Part shown: positions 38,273-50,837 of the stretch, piece after piece | How positions within the stretch are numbered: position 1 is the stretch's first letter | Layout: every line of letters starts with the position of its first letter | Assembly: GCA_016490735.1 (NCBI GenBank) | Contig: JAEMWC010000368.1 | Span: 172,501-236,500 of the forward strand | From: Pachyseris speciosa | Taxonomy: Eukaryota > Cnidaria > Anthozoa > Scleractinia > Pachyseridae | DNA length: 64,000 bases | Direction: 5' to 3' | Made by a program: the position numbers and the translations under genes | Notes under the pieces: model-generated | Told to the model about the DNA's origin: nothing | Database searches by the model: none | What the model saw: the letters and a program-made list of their open reading frames with translations, nothing else

Positions 38273-38866
38273 GGCGAGGCAAATAAAACTGAAACCCAGA
38301 GTCAAAGCGAGAAATCATCAGTTTGGCAGGAAAATAGGCGATCGGTGCCAGGCGCGGGAAAACTTAGTATGACATAAACTTCAGATTTGTTGAGAGATGG
38401 TCTGCTCGCTATGACTGTTCAGTTACGTTGAACTACCCTTTTCAGCCAAGTATAAAGCTCAGCGAACAAACAGTCCAAGCAACTATCGACAGTCCATACA
38501 AAACCGCCCAACCATTCAAGTCAAACTATAGTCGTAACAATCGCGACTTGTTTTATTTCCTCGCCGCACTTCTTGGTCTGGACCGTGCTGAACTGTTGCG
38601 CCGTCCTGACCGCTGACCACCTCCCAGCATAGTTAAGGCGCTTGTAGCAGCCACAAGTAAATCCTGTGAAGTGATTATAGAAGTTTAGCTCCAAAAGTGA
38701 TCAGTATCTAATATCACCAACTAACCAAGAATACACGCCATGAAAAAGAAAGGAAATAAACGCCCAAGATAACATATCCAACGTTTAAACACATTGACTT
38801 ATTATTAGGGCCCCAGCAAATGTATAGAGAACACCGAGTTGAATGTGCATGTTGTTGGTGGCGCTA

Positions 38867-39496
38867 GAGCGGTTTTCATTTGAGCATCGAAAATAAATTG
38901 CGTTTGCTTTGGTTTTGTATAGGGGGATTCATGCTTACGTCATTGTTTACATTTTTGCTCATTTGCATACGGCTTTGCTTACAGAATGTTGCATGTGATT
39001 TGACTCCAGGCTGCTAACGAGCTAGTGAAATTTAATACATTGTGAAATTTTTAGCTCTTCTGGTGTAGTATTCAAGGAGATATTGTCTTCCAAAAACTGC
39101 AAAATTTCTGGGTGGCAAACGCACTAATGAGCTCATACATTCTTTGCAAAATTTTGCACAAAACGTATTCAATACATGAGGCTCATTATTAAGAACTAAT
39201 TTATTTGTAGCTCCATCAGAAACTGAATTGTTCATGCTAATGGGGCAAACATTGTAAACAAGGATTCCCCTATTGCTTCGCTCTGATTGTCCAGCAAAAC
39301 TCGCGCCACTTTCTCAACCAATGAGAAGCAAAACCAAAACCAATCGCGACTTGGACGCGCGCATATTTGCGCTTTGCTCCGGTTACAGGTAAGTGCCTCG
39401 AATTCTGATTGGCTCATTGCACTGTTTCGGTCTGTTGTGATTGGCTGGAGAAATTGCTTTGGTTTTGGTTTTACGATACTCAATTGAAAACCGCTC
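38867..39496. mobile_element. MITE of 630 bp with TA duplication
   Basis: It begins GAGCGGTTTTCATTTGAGCA and ends with the inverse of GAGCGGTTTTCAATTGAGTA. TA flanks both sides (38865-38866, 39497-39498), suggesting Tc1/mariner-type mobilisation (inference). The interior holds several ATTGGC/GCCAAT-type motifs. A half copy lies at about 44700-44909. Confidence 0.75.
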
Positions 39497-39830
39497 TAAG
39501 ACCAGTTTAAACGGTTTCAACACTTGCTCATTCAAGGTTCATTCAACCTTTTGTTGAAGGAAATGTAGACACTGTTTAAACAGGTCGTTCAACATTGTTG
39601 AAAGTGTGAAGTGTGTTGAAAGCTTGTTGCTACTGACAAATTTTAATTGGTTTCATTAACTATCATTTATCATCGCTTCAACATTTCCCATGTTCTCGAA
39701 AATGTTCACCCGTGCTGAGCAAACAAAGGGAGCTCAAAGGGAACTAAGAGTTGAAATAAAGCAGCGGCACTACATGCCTTCTAAAATGCTGTAAGGTTGA
39801 TATTTACCAATGAAAATGTCATATTTTTAC

Positions 39831-42800
39831 CTCGTGGTCATCCCCTGAGAATGTCTTCTTGGCTTTAGAGAGTAAAGCGCTTATGTTCGCATTTAGTTTC
39901 ATTTCATCCCTGATGTCCTCTGGTGAACACAAAATTAAAACAAACAAAGAACAAATGACCTTCCATTTAACACTGCGGTGCTTGCTGTACTCTATCACAG
40001 TGCCAATAAAAGGTTCATTAGTACGCCTTTAAACATGCAAACTGTGTACTGTACTTCAAAACCCTACCAGCGACGGCGTGTCACAATTACGGCGGTGACG
40101 AAAGAACTGTGCCAAATAAAACAAAGAGAAAACCCGCAGAGTGGATCAAAAGCCATTGTATACGAGCATAACCTTTTAAATCCCTGCGAGATCCACTAGT
40201 CTTTGAGACGTTCCCGCGCATTGTCGGCGTCATTGCAGGTTGCTCCAAAATTTAAGTGTCATTGAAACGGACAATAATACTTAGCAAGACAAGACATAGA
40301 TGGCTATAACTTAAAGAGTTTTTCGACTTTTTCAAAATACTCCGCTTTTTCGGGTGTCAGAGGTCCTGAAATTCAGATGCCGGATCATACGCGAGTATTC
40401 TTCACCGTGGTACTTCGCTATTCCTAAGCGTTCCACGGTTGTATCCTTTTCTGCCCGGAACAAAACCTCTCCAAGTTCAAGATTGCGAACTCACATGGAG
40501 TCCATATGGCAGACTTCACAACTTTTCATGGCGTTGCTGTCTTCTGGGCCTAAAAGGCAACCTTTAACGGAAGCGTTTCAGGTCAAATGTGTTTTAGGCC
40601 AGGCAATTCAGATACCGGATCATACGCGAGTATTCTTCACCGTACATACCGTATTCCACAAGCTCAGAGAAGAGAATACAAATGTTCTCTACTACTTCAT
40701 CATTGTTTTCCATGTTCCTAAAAGACGAGGAAAACAAAGCAGAAAAAGTTACCCGGATTTGCAGTAAATATGTACATGGAATACTTGGTAACTGTGCCAG
40801 GGTTCCAGATAAGTTTGTAAGGCAGGGTGTCAACTAGGAATTCCATCGGGTCAAATTCCCACTGCTCCCACTAAACCACTATATACTTTCTACAAATTTG
40901 TCAGATCATAAAGCTAACCTTGCAGGGTTTTTGACCCGAGACCCCCTCTTATCTGGAACACTGTGTGGATAGTATGATTGTTCTGAAAACTGGGTGCGAC
41001 GAGCTACAATATTTTAAAAATATCATTGTCACACCTTGCTTCAAGCTACACAAACTTCACATTTCAAACAACCTAACGAACTACAGCACCTACAGAGTTC
41101 TGCCCGGCCCCGCTCCCTCCCCTCCCTCCGTCTCTAGGGGTGTACTTTCTCTCTCCCCCAAACCTAAGTGCGTGTGTGCACAAACATCTTTGGTGAATAA
41201 CAAGACGCTCTATTAGCGTTTACTCGGGATACTTTTGTGCTGCAGAAGCCGGACGCACGCTTTCTGATTCTCGAAAACTATCCGGCTAGTGGTTTGGGTT
41301 TTGGGTTCACATAAGGCCTTTTGTTCACGTACGAGCAAAGCTCGTTTAACTGTTTTGAGAGTTGCCATCCATATTCGTTGTTAGCTGTCGTTGTTTACTT
41401 CTAAATGGCAACATCTGGAGTTAACTTTGGCTCTCTCAAAACATTTTTTCTCTCTGCTAAGCTTGGAAACATTCGCATAGGCACTTCTCTTAATAGATTG
41501 GTTATTCAAAACTCGAAAACACAAGGCGAAGCGTTTCCGTGTATGTGACATGTTTCTCAGAAGTAATCCAGATGTCACGCATTGTAAAAAAAACTTGAAA
41601 TTCAAACTGCTCTATTTTCAAACAAAGCGTGTTACGTAGCTGAAAACAGGCCAGCAGATATATCCTTAAAATGTCATTTACCCGATGAAGGTAAAAAATC
41701 TAAATGTTTAATTTTAGTTTTTTTCCTGACGTCACGTGAAAACCAAAAATTCGCAAACTTGTCTCTAAATTTAGAACTGTCACAGCGATCGAGTTGTGAT
41801 ATCATCCGGATCAAATTACATCAAAACAACTTTGCGATTTTCTAAATATAGAACTGTTACAACGTTCTAATTCGAGTCGATACTCGCAGCACGTACGAGG
41901 CTTCCAACCTTGTCTTAAATTCGTCAAACCTTTTCACGCGGACAAACCCTACTGGATTCAAGTCTTTACAACTTTACAAAGATATCGAAACATCCTCAGT
42001 AATCCAGGCAAGACAGTCCACCACAAAGGCTGAACAGAAAGAGATTTATGAGTCATGTAGCTCAAGGCTCTTGATGGTGCAATAATGATGCAATACTTTG
42101 CACTTTGGACTGCGATGAAACACCGCCACGTGCCTTCTATTGTGTATTGGCCAATGAAAACACCGCCACGTGCCTTCTATTGTGCTTCGCCTAATCAAAA
42201 CACCGCCACCCAATTGTATTGTGCATTTTGCTGCACAGGAAAAAAAAAGACTGAAATCCAACACATTTTATAACTCGGTATACTTACAGTATCCCGAGTA
42301 ACAAGTAAATAAGGAATCAAATGAAGAATGATCCTCGCAGCTGTGAACGCAATTTATGCTATAGAAATCATTCACAATCTTAAATAACGAATCTTACTTG
42401 TATGCTGCAATGATGCTTTCTATTCCCTCAGCCTTGAGCAACTGGTAAGCACAGACCTCTGATAAAAAAAACATAATATGAGGTTTTCTAAAACCCCAAA
42501 AAACCCTCCAGATTGTATTTTATTAACAAAGACTTTTTACAGTAGGGAAAGGGGGCGGGGGGACTGCGCTAGAGTTGTGACAAGACACGTGATCCGGCAT
42601 TACCGAAATTGTATTCATCAGCTCACCTCGAGCCTCCACAATGCTTGCTAGTGCCATACAAGCATTCTTTATCACCTTTGGTTCCTAAAGAAATGAAGAA
42701 GACTTTACGCATGTATCAGATGGCTATCAGAACCCACAGACTACAACAACTGGAAGTCATACAATCAAACACTCGGAAAACAAGCACCGTTATTTTATTC

Positions 42801-45800
42801 GGGTTTTCAGTCCAAGTCCTTTACCTCAGAATTTACTGAACCTACGTTAATTGTCAAATGTAGACTGCAAACAGTTCATACGGGTTCAATTCAGTATACC
42901 TAAGTACTGGATGTAACTGATTTTAAGTAGCTTTATAACGTTAGTAGTGTGTCCCCGATCAGTAACTCAGATGGCCAGCTAGAGGACTAGACACTTACAT
43001 ACAGTTGGTTGGTCGGTCGGTTGAACGATTGATTGGTTGATAGTTACCGTATTTAGTAAATTCCTGCCAAGCGAAGGAAAACTGAGGACGAGAAGAGAGA
43101 AATACATCGCGTGGGCAATGTGGAATCTTAATTTGCCGAGTATTTGTCCGTTGCCCCCAGTTCTAATCCCCACCACGGATTAGCTTTCCATTCTTTTTTA
43201 GGGCTTTTATAAACTCTGTAAATTTTTGCCATTTGAGGTTCAACTGACCTTTTTGTGCATTTTGATGGCGTCCACAATCAATTCAATGGCATTAAGATCC
43301 TCCATCAGTTCAAGATTCCCCTCTATAAATAAATAAACAAATAAATAAATAGACATTTAGCTGAATACAGTGACTCTCCATGCTGACTCTCCATGCTGAT
43401 ATGTTCGAGGTTTGAAAAATGTTCAGTTGTCCGTTGCCACAAACTCCAGGCTTCCGTTTCTCAAAACTCTCCATAAGATTTCGGGCGCGAAAACTACTTT
43501 ACGTGTTCAATGTCCATCACCAGAAATATCATCGTATTAAATGATTTTGAGTTTGAAATTAAACAGTGCAGTGGTTTGCAATCTAAAATAACACCGATCG
43601 ACAGAAAGTGGATTGAATAACACTGAAAACTCCTTGGGAGTTGTGAGAAACGAACCCCAGGTAACTATAACGAGTAGTCCGGACATGAAATGGGATTTTA
43701 CCTTCCATGGAGAGTGACCACAATGCTGAACAAGCCGATTCTACTAGCTCCGCGTCTGTATTGTATCTTCCCATTGCAAGCACAATGTCTTCTAACCCAC
43801 GCTCCTCTGACACAATCTTACAGTTTGCTTCTAAATATTAAAAGTAAAACAAATGACTGTAAGATGGATCCAAACTTAAAACATCACAGCAATGTTTGAT
43901 GAGAAAAGTGACCCTTCAGAAAGAAAGGTTTTTTTCTTCACGCCGGTCCCGAGACCTTATGTTTTATGAATGGCCCCTCCCCGCCCGCCATAACCCAAAG
44001 AACACGTAACCATGAAAGGGAAGACATTAACTCAAGTGTTCAAGAGTTCCTTTTTCCGCTACGGGATAAGAAGAAATAGCTCCATTGTCCATCGCAACAT
44101 GAGGTTCGTTTATTTTTACATGCCCCCCGCCCTCCTCCTTGAAGCCATTTTATTCACATGCTCCCTCCCAACCCTCGCCAAAAATCCGACCAGCCCATCC
44201 GACTGAAAAAACAAAATATTAAAGAAGAATGGTCTCCTGGTAAAGAGCCACTTTACGACCAGTTTGTCAATAGCTTAGCTGTATTTTACTCATCTGAGAA
44301 CACTGACATCCAAAGACCACAGCGCTATGACAAACATACAAAGACAACGTACCATTGACAGCAAGACTCCACAGTGCACCACAGCAGTATGAGGCAATCG
44401 CCTTATTGTCGGGAAAAGCTCGCAAGGCTGATAACAAGTCCTGGATTCCTCCAAAACGACCAATGATTTCACCCGCGGCCTCTGAAGCATGAAACCGCAT
44501 TAGTGTACTAAAACGCTTTTCAGTAAGTTGGAACTAGCTTGCACACGAGGCTTAAACAATGGAATCTTTTCATATGTAAACGTACTCCCCCGTAAGAGAC
44601 TCGGCTTCGTGCTAGATCCAGTTGAATACCGAAAACACGAATATCGTCTGTTGAGAGCCGTGAAACTATCTAAAGACTAAAGTAATAACCTTTGACCAAT
44701 CAGCTCAATGAGCCAGTCAGAATACGAAGCAATTACATGCATCCGGCGCCAAGCGCGGGAAATGAGCGCGTGCAAGTCACGATTAGTTTTGGTTTTGCTT
44801 CTCACTGATTGAGAAAATGGCGTTTTGCTGGCCAATCACAGAGCGAAGCAAAGAAAAACCGCAGCAAACGAGAATTACTTTCGACACTCAATTGAAAACC
44901 GCTCAATGCATGTTGTACATGACGTGTATATTGACCCAGTGTAACGTGTGACCTCAGGCTTTCGGTTCCTATGTCTTTGGGTTTTATTTTTCGACGGAAA
45001 AAAATTATGTATCTCTCAGCTGACTTATAATTGTGGAATGACGGCCGCAGTTGCAATGCTGCGCACCCTCATGTCACTGAAAATCTAAGGGAGTCATTAT
45101 AACTGCAGTATTACATTGGAAGTACATTTTTGTGTCTGAGTGTGTGATTTTATGCCCGAACATCAAACCAAGCATTTTAAAGGTTATTTCGGGCAGCCAA
45201 ATCCCCTTGCATTTATCTTTGGAAAGGTTTGTTAAAATTTGCTCTGGTTAAATAATTAAATTAATGTTGTTGTTGTTACATATCAACAAAAACGTGATTC
45301 GACCGTTGGATGTTTCTTGCAACATCACTATCAAGACCAAATGCGTAACGCTGAAGCTGAATAGAAATGTAAGGCTTGTATTATAAGAGTGACGTTCCCT
45401 TTTACACTGAGTGCTGGATTTACAAAAGATCATAAATGAAAAAATTTCGTAAATTAGGCAGTATATATTCGTTTCGTCGCTCAAGGAGTAAAGAAGCGTT
45501 TTTCTGCAGGTCAGGTAAAATCACAGGGTTGTGTTTGGGTCACATAGTCAAATAAATTGAACCAAAAAATCAAGCGCCACGTTGCATGTAAGGGCCGCGG
45601 AAGAGATACACTTTCTGTTTTTTCTTTTCCTTGTGGTTACGTTCTGTATGTATTGTTTGTCTTCACTAAAGTCACATTAAACCCTTTCTGTTTACAAGTT
45701 AAACTGCACAACGGATGGTTTAAATAATAATCACCCAAGAGTTTTAATTTCCCTGGAAACGAGTACTACTGTCGACAACTTATCTCCGACGCATTTTAAG

Positions 45801-48800
45801 ACCACGACTCCCAACGCAGACAACAATTCTTCAATTATTAAATCCCGCACTCACCATCGGCTGAAAGAGCCATTAGCAATTGACATCCGCAAGTCTGAAG
45901 TTCTGGAGACGACACATGTGACTATTAAAGAACAAAGGTAATTCACATACAGTCAGCTATCAAGTGCTGTAAGATGGGATGTACAAAATTAACAATCAAT
46001 TCATGCGTCAGCGTGCGTTCATGGGGGGTTACTCCCAGAAAAATTGGGTGGAGGTGTGCGCCGCGCTTCCTGAAACACTTACCCTATTTCAGACCAAAAT
46101 CCACGACTTTCCCTACGCTATTTCAGACCTATTTCACGTGAAGATGACCTGTTTACAGCTGTCTATTGTTTAATTTTCAAATTTGTAACACCTTCCCGCC
46201 GGTATTTGTGGATATTTTACTTTAGGTCGAGGCAAACCCTGTACAAATGCCATCTCAGTGCTTTTATTCAGCGGTCATGGCGAACTCGAAACTGGACTAT
46301 TAAAAGACAAAAAAAGAAAGGCTTTTGTTGATGGTCTTAGAGTTTTGTTGATGGCCTAGAGTGCACAAACCAGACCAAAATGGTCAAAAGCGATGGCCTA
46401 TTTCAGACCAAAATGGATGAGATACCATACCCTTTGTGGCCGCACATATCTATATGGGAGCCAATATAAGGGAGTAGCCCCTGTGCCCGGGTGGGGGGGG
46501 GGGGGGGGTGTTCACCAACCTTCATTGCTGCTAGAACAGGCCGGATTATTTCCTCAGTGAACATCACGTCATTGTCGTCAGCTAAAAGATGCCAACCAAA
46601 TATCGTTAGCCTTCAACCAAAAAAAATTGTGAAAAGACAACTCTCTTCTTTCTCTCAGCTGAGGCAGCTGCAGCGTCCATTTGGAGCAAAAGCCACATTT
46701 CCTTCTCGCCACCAACACTTTTTCTGAAAAACGTTTTGTTTTCATGCTGTTTTTGTTTTACTATTGTGACGAATTTCATAAAAAAATATAATAAATAAAT
46801 GAATAACGTCTGATTTACAGCTACATTTCCAGATATATAAATTATTTTCCTACATTGAGTGATATTGAATTACTGGTTATTCCCTGGTTTTCTATACGAT
46901 ACCGGTCAATGTTTCACTAGATTGTATGCAAAAATCATTCAACGGTAATTTTGGTATACATTTACCATTGGGCACGTTGTACATACCAACACTACTTACA
47001 GGTAAATTTTCTTGTGAAGTATTCGCCAGTATTGAGAGCCATAGAATAGCCAATAACTATCCAACAAAATGTTACTTCACAAACATGCTCATGCACGATT
47101 CTTTTTCGTTTAGTCATACCTTTCTGGAAAAGATTGATGAAAATCTTCAGAGCTTGAATGTGAACATCAATGCACGGCTCCTGCTTCTTGGTTTCATTCT
47201 TCATTGCCTCTGCAATTTGTTGTTTTGCTTTTTTATTTAATGTCACTTCTGAAACACCAAAACAAAATTTAATTTCTTCACCATTTCGGATGACCAAAAC
47301 CTACCACACTCACACGATGTCAAGCAGACAGATTATGACATGAATTAAAATCATCAACTAGGAAAGTTGGCTTTGTGAGGAACACAGTATTAAACTCAGA
47401 AACACAGCAAAATATGTTTTTTCCTTGATTTTTACTTTTACACTGCGAAATAGTTCGTATCTTTGCATGCATTGTCGTTCGTATCAGCAGAGGCAGTCTT
47501 CAAACAAAACATTTCTTGCGAGCAAGGAGGTGAAAAGTAAGGTTTGAGTTTGTGAGGGTCATGCTACAAAAGCCACGCTTTCCAACTTTCAGAGTTCGCT
47601 CTTTTGTAAACGCTTGGCAGCAGCCTATGTTCGTGAATTTCAAGAGAAAAAAAGAAAAGAACCATTTCTCAGTTTGTTCCACATTCCTTTCCGCCACCAT
47701 GCATTCACAAATCGAAACAGTCCAACAAGTACTTTTGATTTGTCATTGCTATCAAATGTTACCTTGTTTTCGTATTTTTTGTTCCAAGTGTTTAAGGGCC
47801 TGAACCTAGCGGATAAAGGCAAATAAGACTTGTTAAAGGGTTACACGTGACCCTTTGTTGTTTTCAGCGACTAATGGAATCTTTTTCAAGAATTTTTAAG
47901 TTCTTAAAAAGGATTCCAACGTTAAAACTCTTCAGCTATGTCTAAAACAATATCCCAAATTTGCTGCTAAGTACAGAGGAACCAACACCATTAAAAACCA
48001 GTAGCATTCGTTAAAATGATACCACTTTGAGATTTCTTCCACGAAGACAAAGGGATAACAACCACCATGTACAGCAGAGTAAACACTACTCACTGGTGAC
48101 GGTCATTAATGCAAGTGCGGCCGCAACACTACTAGAACAGAGACCTGAAAAAAATTCAGGCTCTGAGCGGGATTCGAACCCACCACCTCCGCGATGCCGG
48201 TGCAGTGCTCTCCCAACTGAGCTATCAAAGCCACATGAGAGCGGTCGTATGCGGGTTAGCCCTTTATAACCCACGACCTCTGCGATGCCGGTGCAGTTTC
48301 ATTCTTTACTATACTTGGGCCAAGTATAACGTCCATATAAAGGGCTAACCCGCATACGACCGCTCTCATGTGGCTTTGATAGCTCAGTTGGGAGAGCACT
48401 GCACCGGCATCGCAGAGGTCGTGGGTTCGAATCCCGCTCAGAGCCTGAATTTTTTTTCAGGTCTCTGTTCTGGTAGTGTTGCGGCCGCACTTGCATTAAT
48501 GACCGTCATCACTCAATTGCTACCAATGGACAAAATTAATTTCATTCTTTACTATACTTGGGCCAAGTATAACGTCCATATAAAGGGCTAACCCGCATAC
48601 GACCGCTCTCATGTGGCTTTGATAGCTCAGTTGGGAGAGCACTGCACCGGCATCGCAGAGGTCGTGGGTTCGAATCCCGCTCAGAGCCTGAATTTTTTTT
48701 CAGGTCTCTGTTCTAGTAGTGTTGCGGCCGCACTTGCATTAATGACCGTCATCACTCAATTGCTACTAATGGACAAAATTAATTTCATTCTTTACTATAC

Positions 48801-50802
48801 TTGGGCCAAGTATAACGTCCATATAAAGGGCTAACCCGCATACGACCGCTCTCATGTGGCTTTGATAGCTCAGTTGGGAGAGCACTGCACCGGCATCGCA
48901 GAGGTGGTGGGTTCGAATCCCGCTCAGAGCCTGAAATTTTTTCAGGTCTCTGTTCTAGTAGTGTTGCGGCCGCACTTGCATTAATGACCGTCATCACTCA
49001 ATTGCTACTAATGGACAAAATTAATTTCATTCACTACTCACTGGTTTGCAAAATTTTAAGAAAAGGTCCGCAATGCGTACATGTGTGGCTTAAACTAGAC
49101 CACGTGACAGGCGCTCGACTCTCGTGGACAAATAAATAAATCCGATCATGCTGTCACGGCAATTCTTGTCGTAAGTTGTCCAAATCGCGAGGAAGTACTT
49201 TTTCTATTACGCAATTAGCCAGCGAGCAAGCTCTCTATTGAGGTCTCACGCGAGATTAATTTCGAGCGGCGAGCGAAGCTAGCGGCGAGAGGATTGGGGC
49301 CCAATCCCGCCCCAATCCTCCCGCCGCTCGATTCATTCGCCACTCGCGCCCGAAATTAATCTCGCGCGAGACCCCAATAGAGCTTGCACGCAGGCTATTA
49401 CGCGTCTAAAACATGAAGTAGATTCCTGATTAGTTTTTTGAACGGAAAAGGAAGTAGCATTATTTTATGGCGATTTTTCCGGGTCTCAATGACGAATAAG
49501 AATCGATTTTTTAAAACATTTAACGATACAAAACTGCGATAAAATATTTTTAAAAAACATATTAAGAAAGTTTTTTGAAAAACGACGTTTCAACGTTGAG
49601 CTAACGTCATTATCAAGTCAAAATGATAGTGATAAGAAAATGTTTAAATACTAAGTAAAAAACAATAGAACAATCACACAAGAAATCAAAGTGTTGGAAT
49701 GTTCTTTCAAGTAAAAATTTTCGCACGGATGGAATCAGTTTGTGTGTTTAAACTTGGACTACGTTCCTTGATGAAAAGCATCTCATAGACGAGGCAATCA
49801 AATTTTCCTTGACACTTTCGGAGTATGCGAAACTGGCTTTCTTTGAGGAGGTTTATGTCCCCATGGGCTTCCAAGAAATGTTTTCCAATCGCCGAGTTTT
49901 TATGTTCAACAATACGCTGATGAAGGTGTCGGGCTGTGTAGCCAACATAATCCGCATCACACAGATCTATGGAAAGCCACAACTTTCTTTTGTGATCATT
50001 TATCTTTTGATGTTGACGTTTTGTAATTTTATGGTGTAGTTTCGTTATTTTGTAGTACAGTTACATTCTCATGCAGTGTGGCTTCATCGTTATGTTATGA
50101 GGATCAGTCATTATGTGGTGTGGTTTCATCATTATGTGGTGAGGTCTTGTCTGTACGTGTTGAGGTTTCGTTATGTGATGTGGTTTCAGCATTATGTTAT
50201 GTAGTTAGTCCATTACGTGATGTTGTTTTATCATTATGTGGTGTGGTTTCATCGTTATGTGATGTGGTAACTTCATTATGTGGTTTAAGCATTATGTGAT
50301 GAGGTTACTTCATTATGTGGTGTGTTTGTCATTACGTTATGTGGGGCCAGTTGGAAAACTAGACTGGACTCTGGACTGGACTTTGGACTCGACTCTGGGT
50401 TGACTTTTATGGAATTGTATAAACATTAATTGGGGTTAATATTTTACTTATTAGTTAAAAATCAAATTAAGCAAAATTTCAGTTTATTAAGATTAAATTA
50501 CCATCAACTGCATTTTATGATGCTGTTGTAAGGCTCCATCATGCGGCAGTTCCTTGGGGTATTCGTACTAATGAAAGTTTATAAAAAAAATACAACTAAA
50601 GACAATGTTTGGAACACTGCTCCGCGATCGGCGTGACAGACTACTTCATAGGGTGAATTACCGTGTCCAGGAAATGTAAATTACAAACCACAGAAAGATA
50701 TATAAATGGTACTATGCCTAACTGTCCTAGCAAGGTACAAGTCTATTTTGCCTACTCCTATCTTGTCTTGTGGGGAGCTGAGGGATGGCGCAGTGGTGAG
50801 AA

Positions 50803-50837
<35 letters not shown>

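Larger units (their letters stand above)
39920..42396. other. Introns of the kinase-ARM gene around exon 40650-40717
   Basis: No other gene is seen. The short exon at 40650-40717 codes [20 protein letters not shown] and links the exons on either side in phase. The rest is unique sequence with no recognised element. Confidence 0.5.
42459..48040. other. Introns between ARM exons
   Basis: Introns holding a MITE half copy (44700-44909), a 20-base G run at about 46490-46508 and short TTG-type microsatellites (45265). 47249-48040 is unique with no gene recognised. Confidence 0.5.
48299..49027 (+). repeat. 243-bp tandem repeat, three units, each with a tRNA-Ala-like sequence
   Basis: Units at 48299-48541, 48542-48784 and 48785-49027 begin CATTCTTTACTATACTTGGG and are nearly identical. 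An inverted partial unit occupies about 48090-48297, so the whole is an inverted repeat followed by a tandem array. Near identity implies recent amplification. Confidence 0.9.

Noticed and set aside
38428..38616. Plus-strand ORF of 62 codons
   Set aside because: No conserved features; length is within chance for this composition.
48159..48931. Genuine tRNA-Ala genes
   Set aside because: C at position 33, a mismatched anticodon-stem pair, and embedding in a repeated 243-bp unit favour a SINE or pseudo-tRNA. I list them only as tRNA-like.
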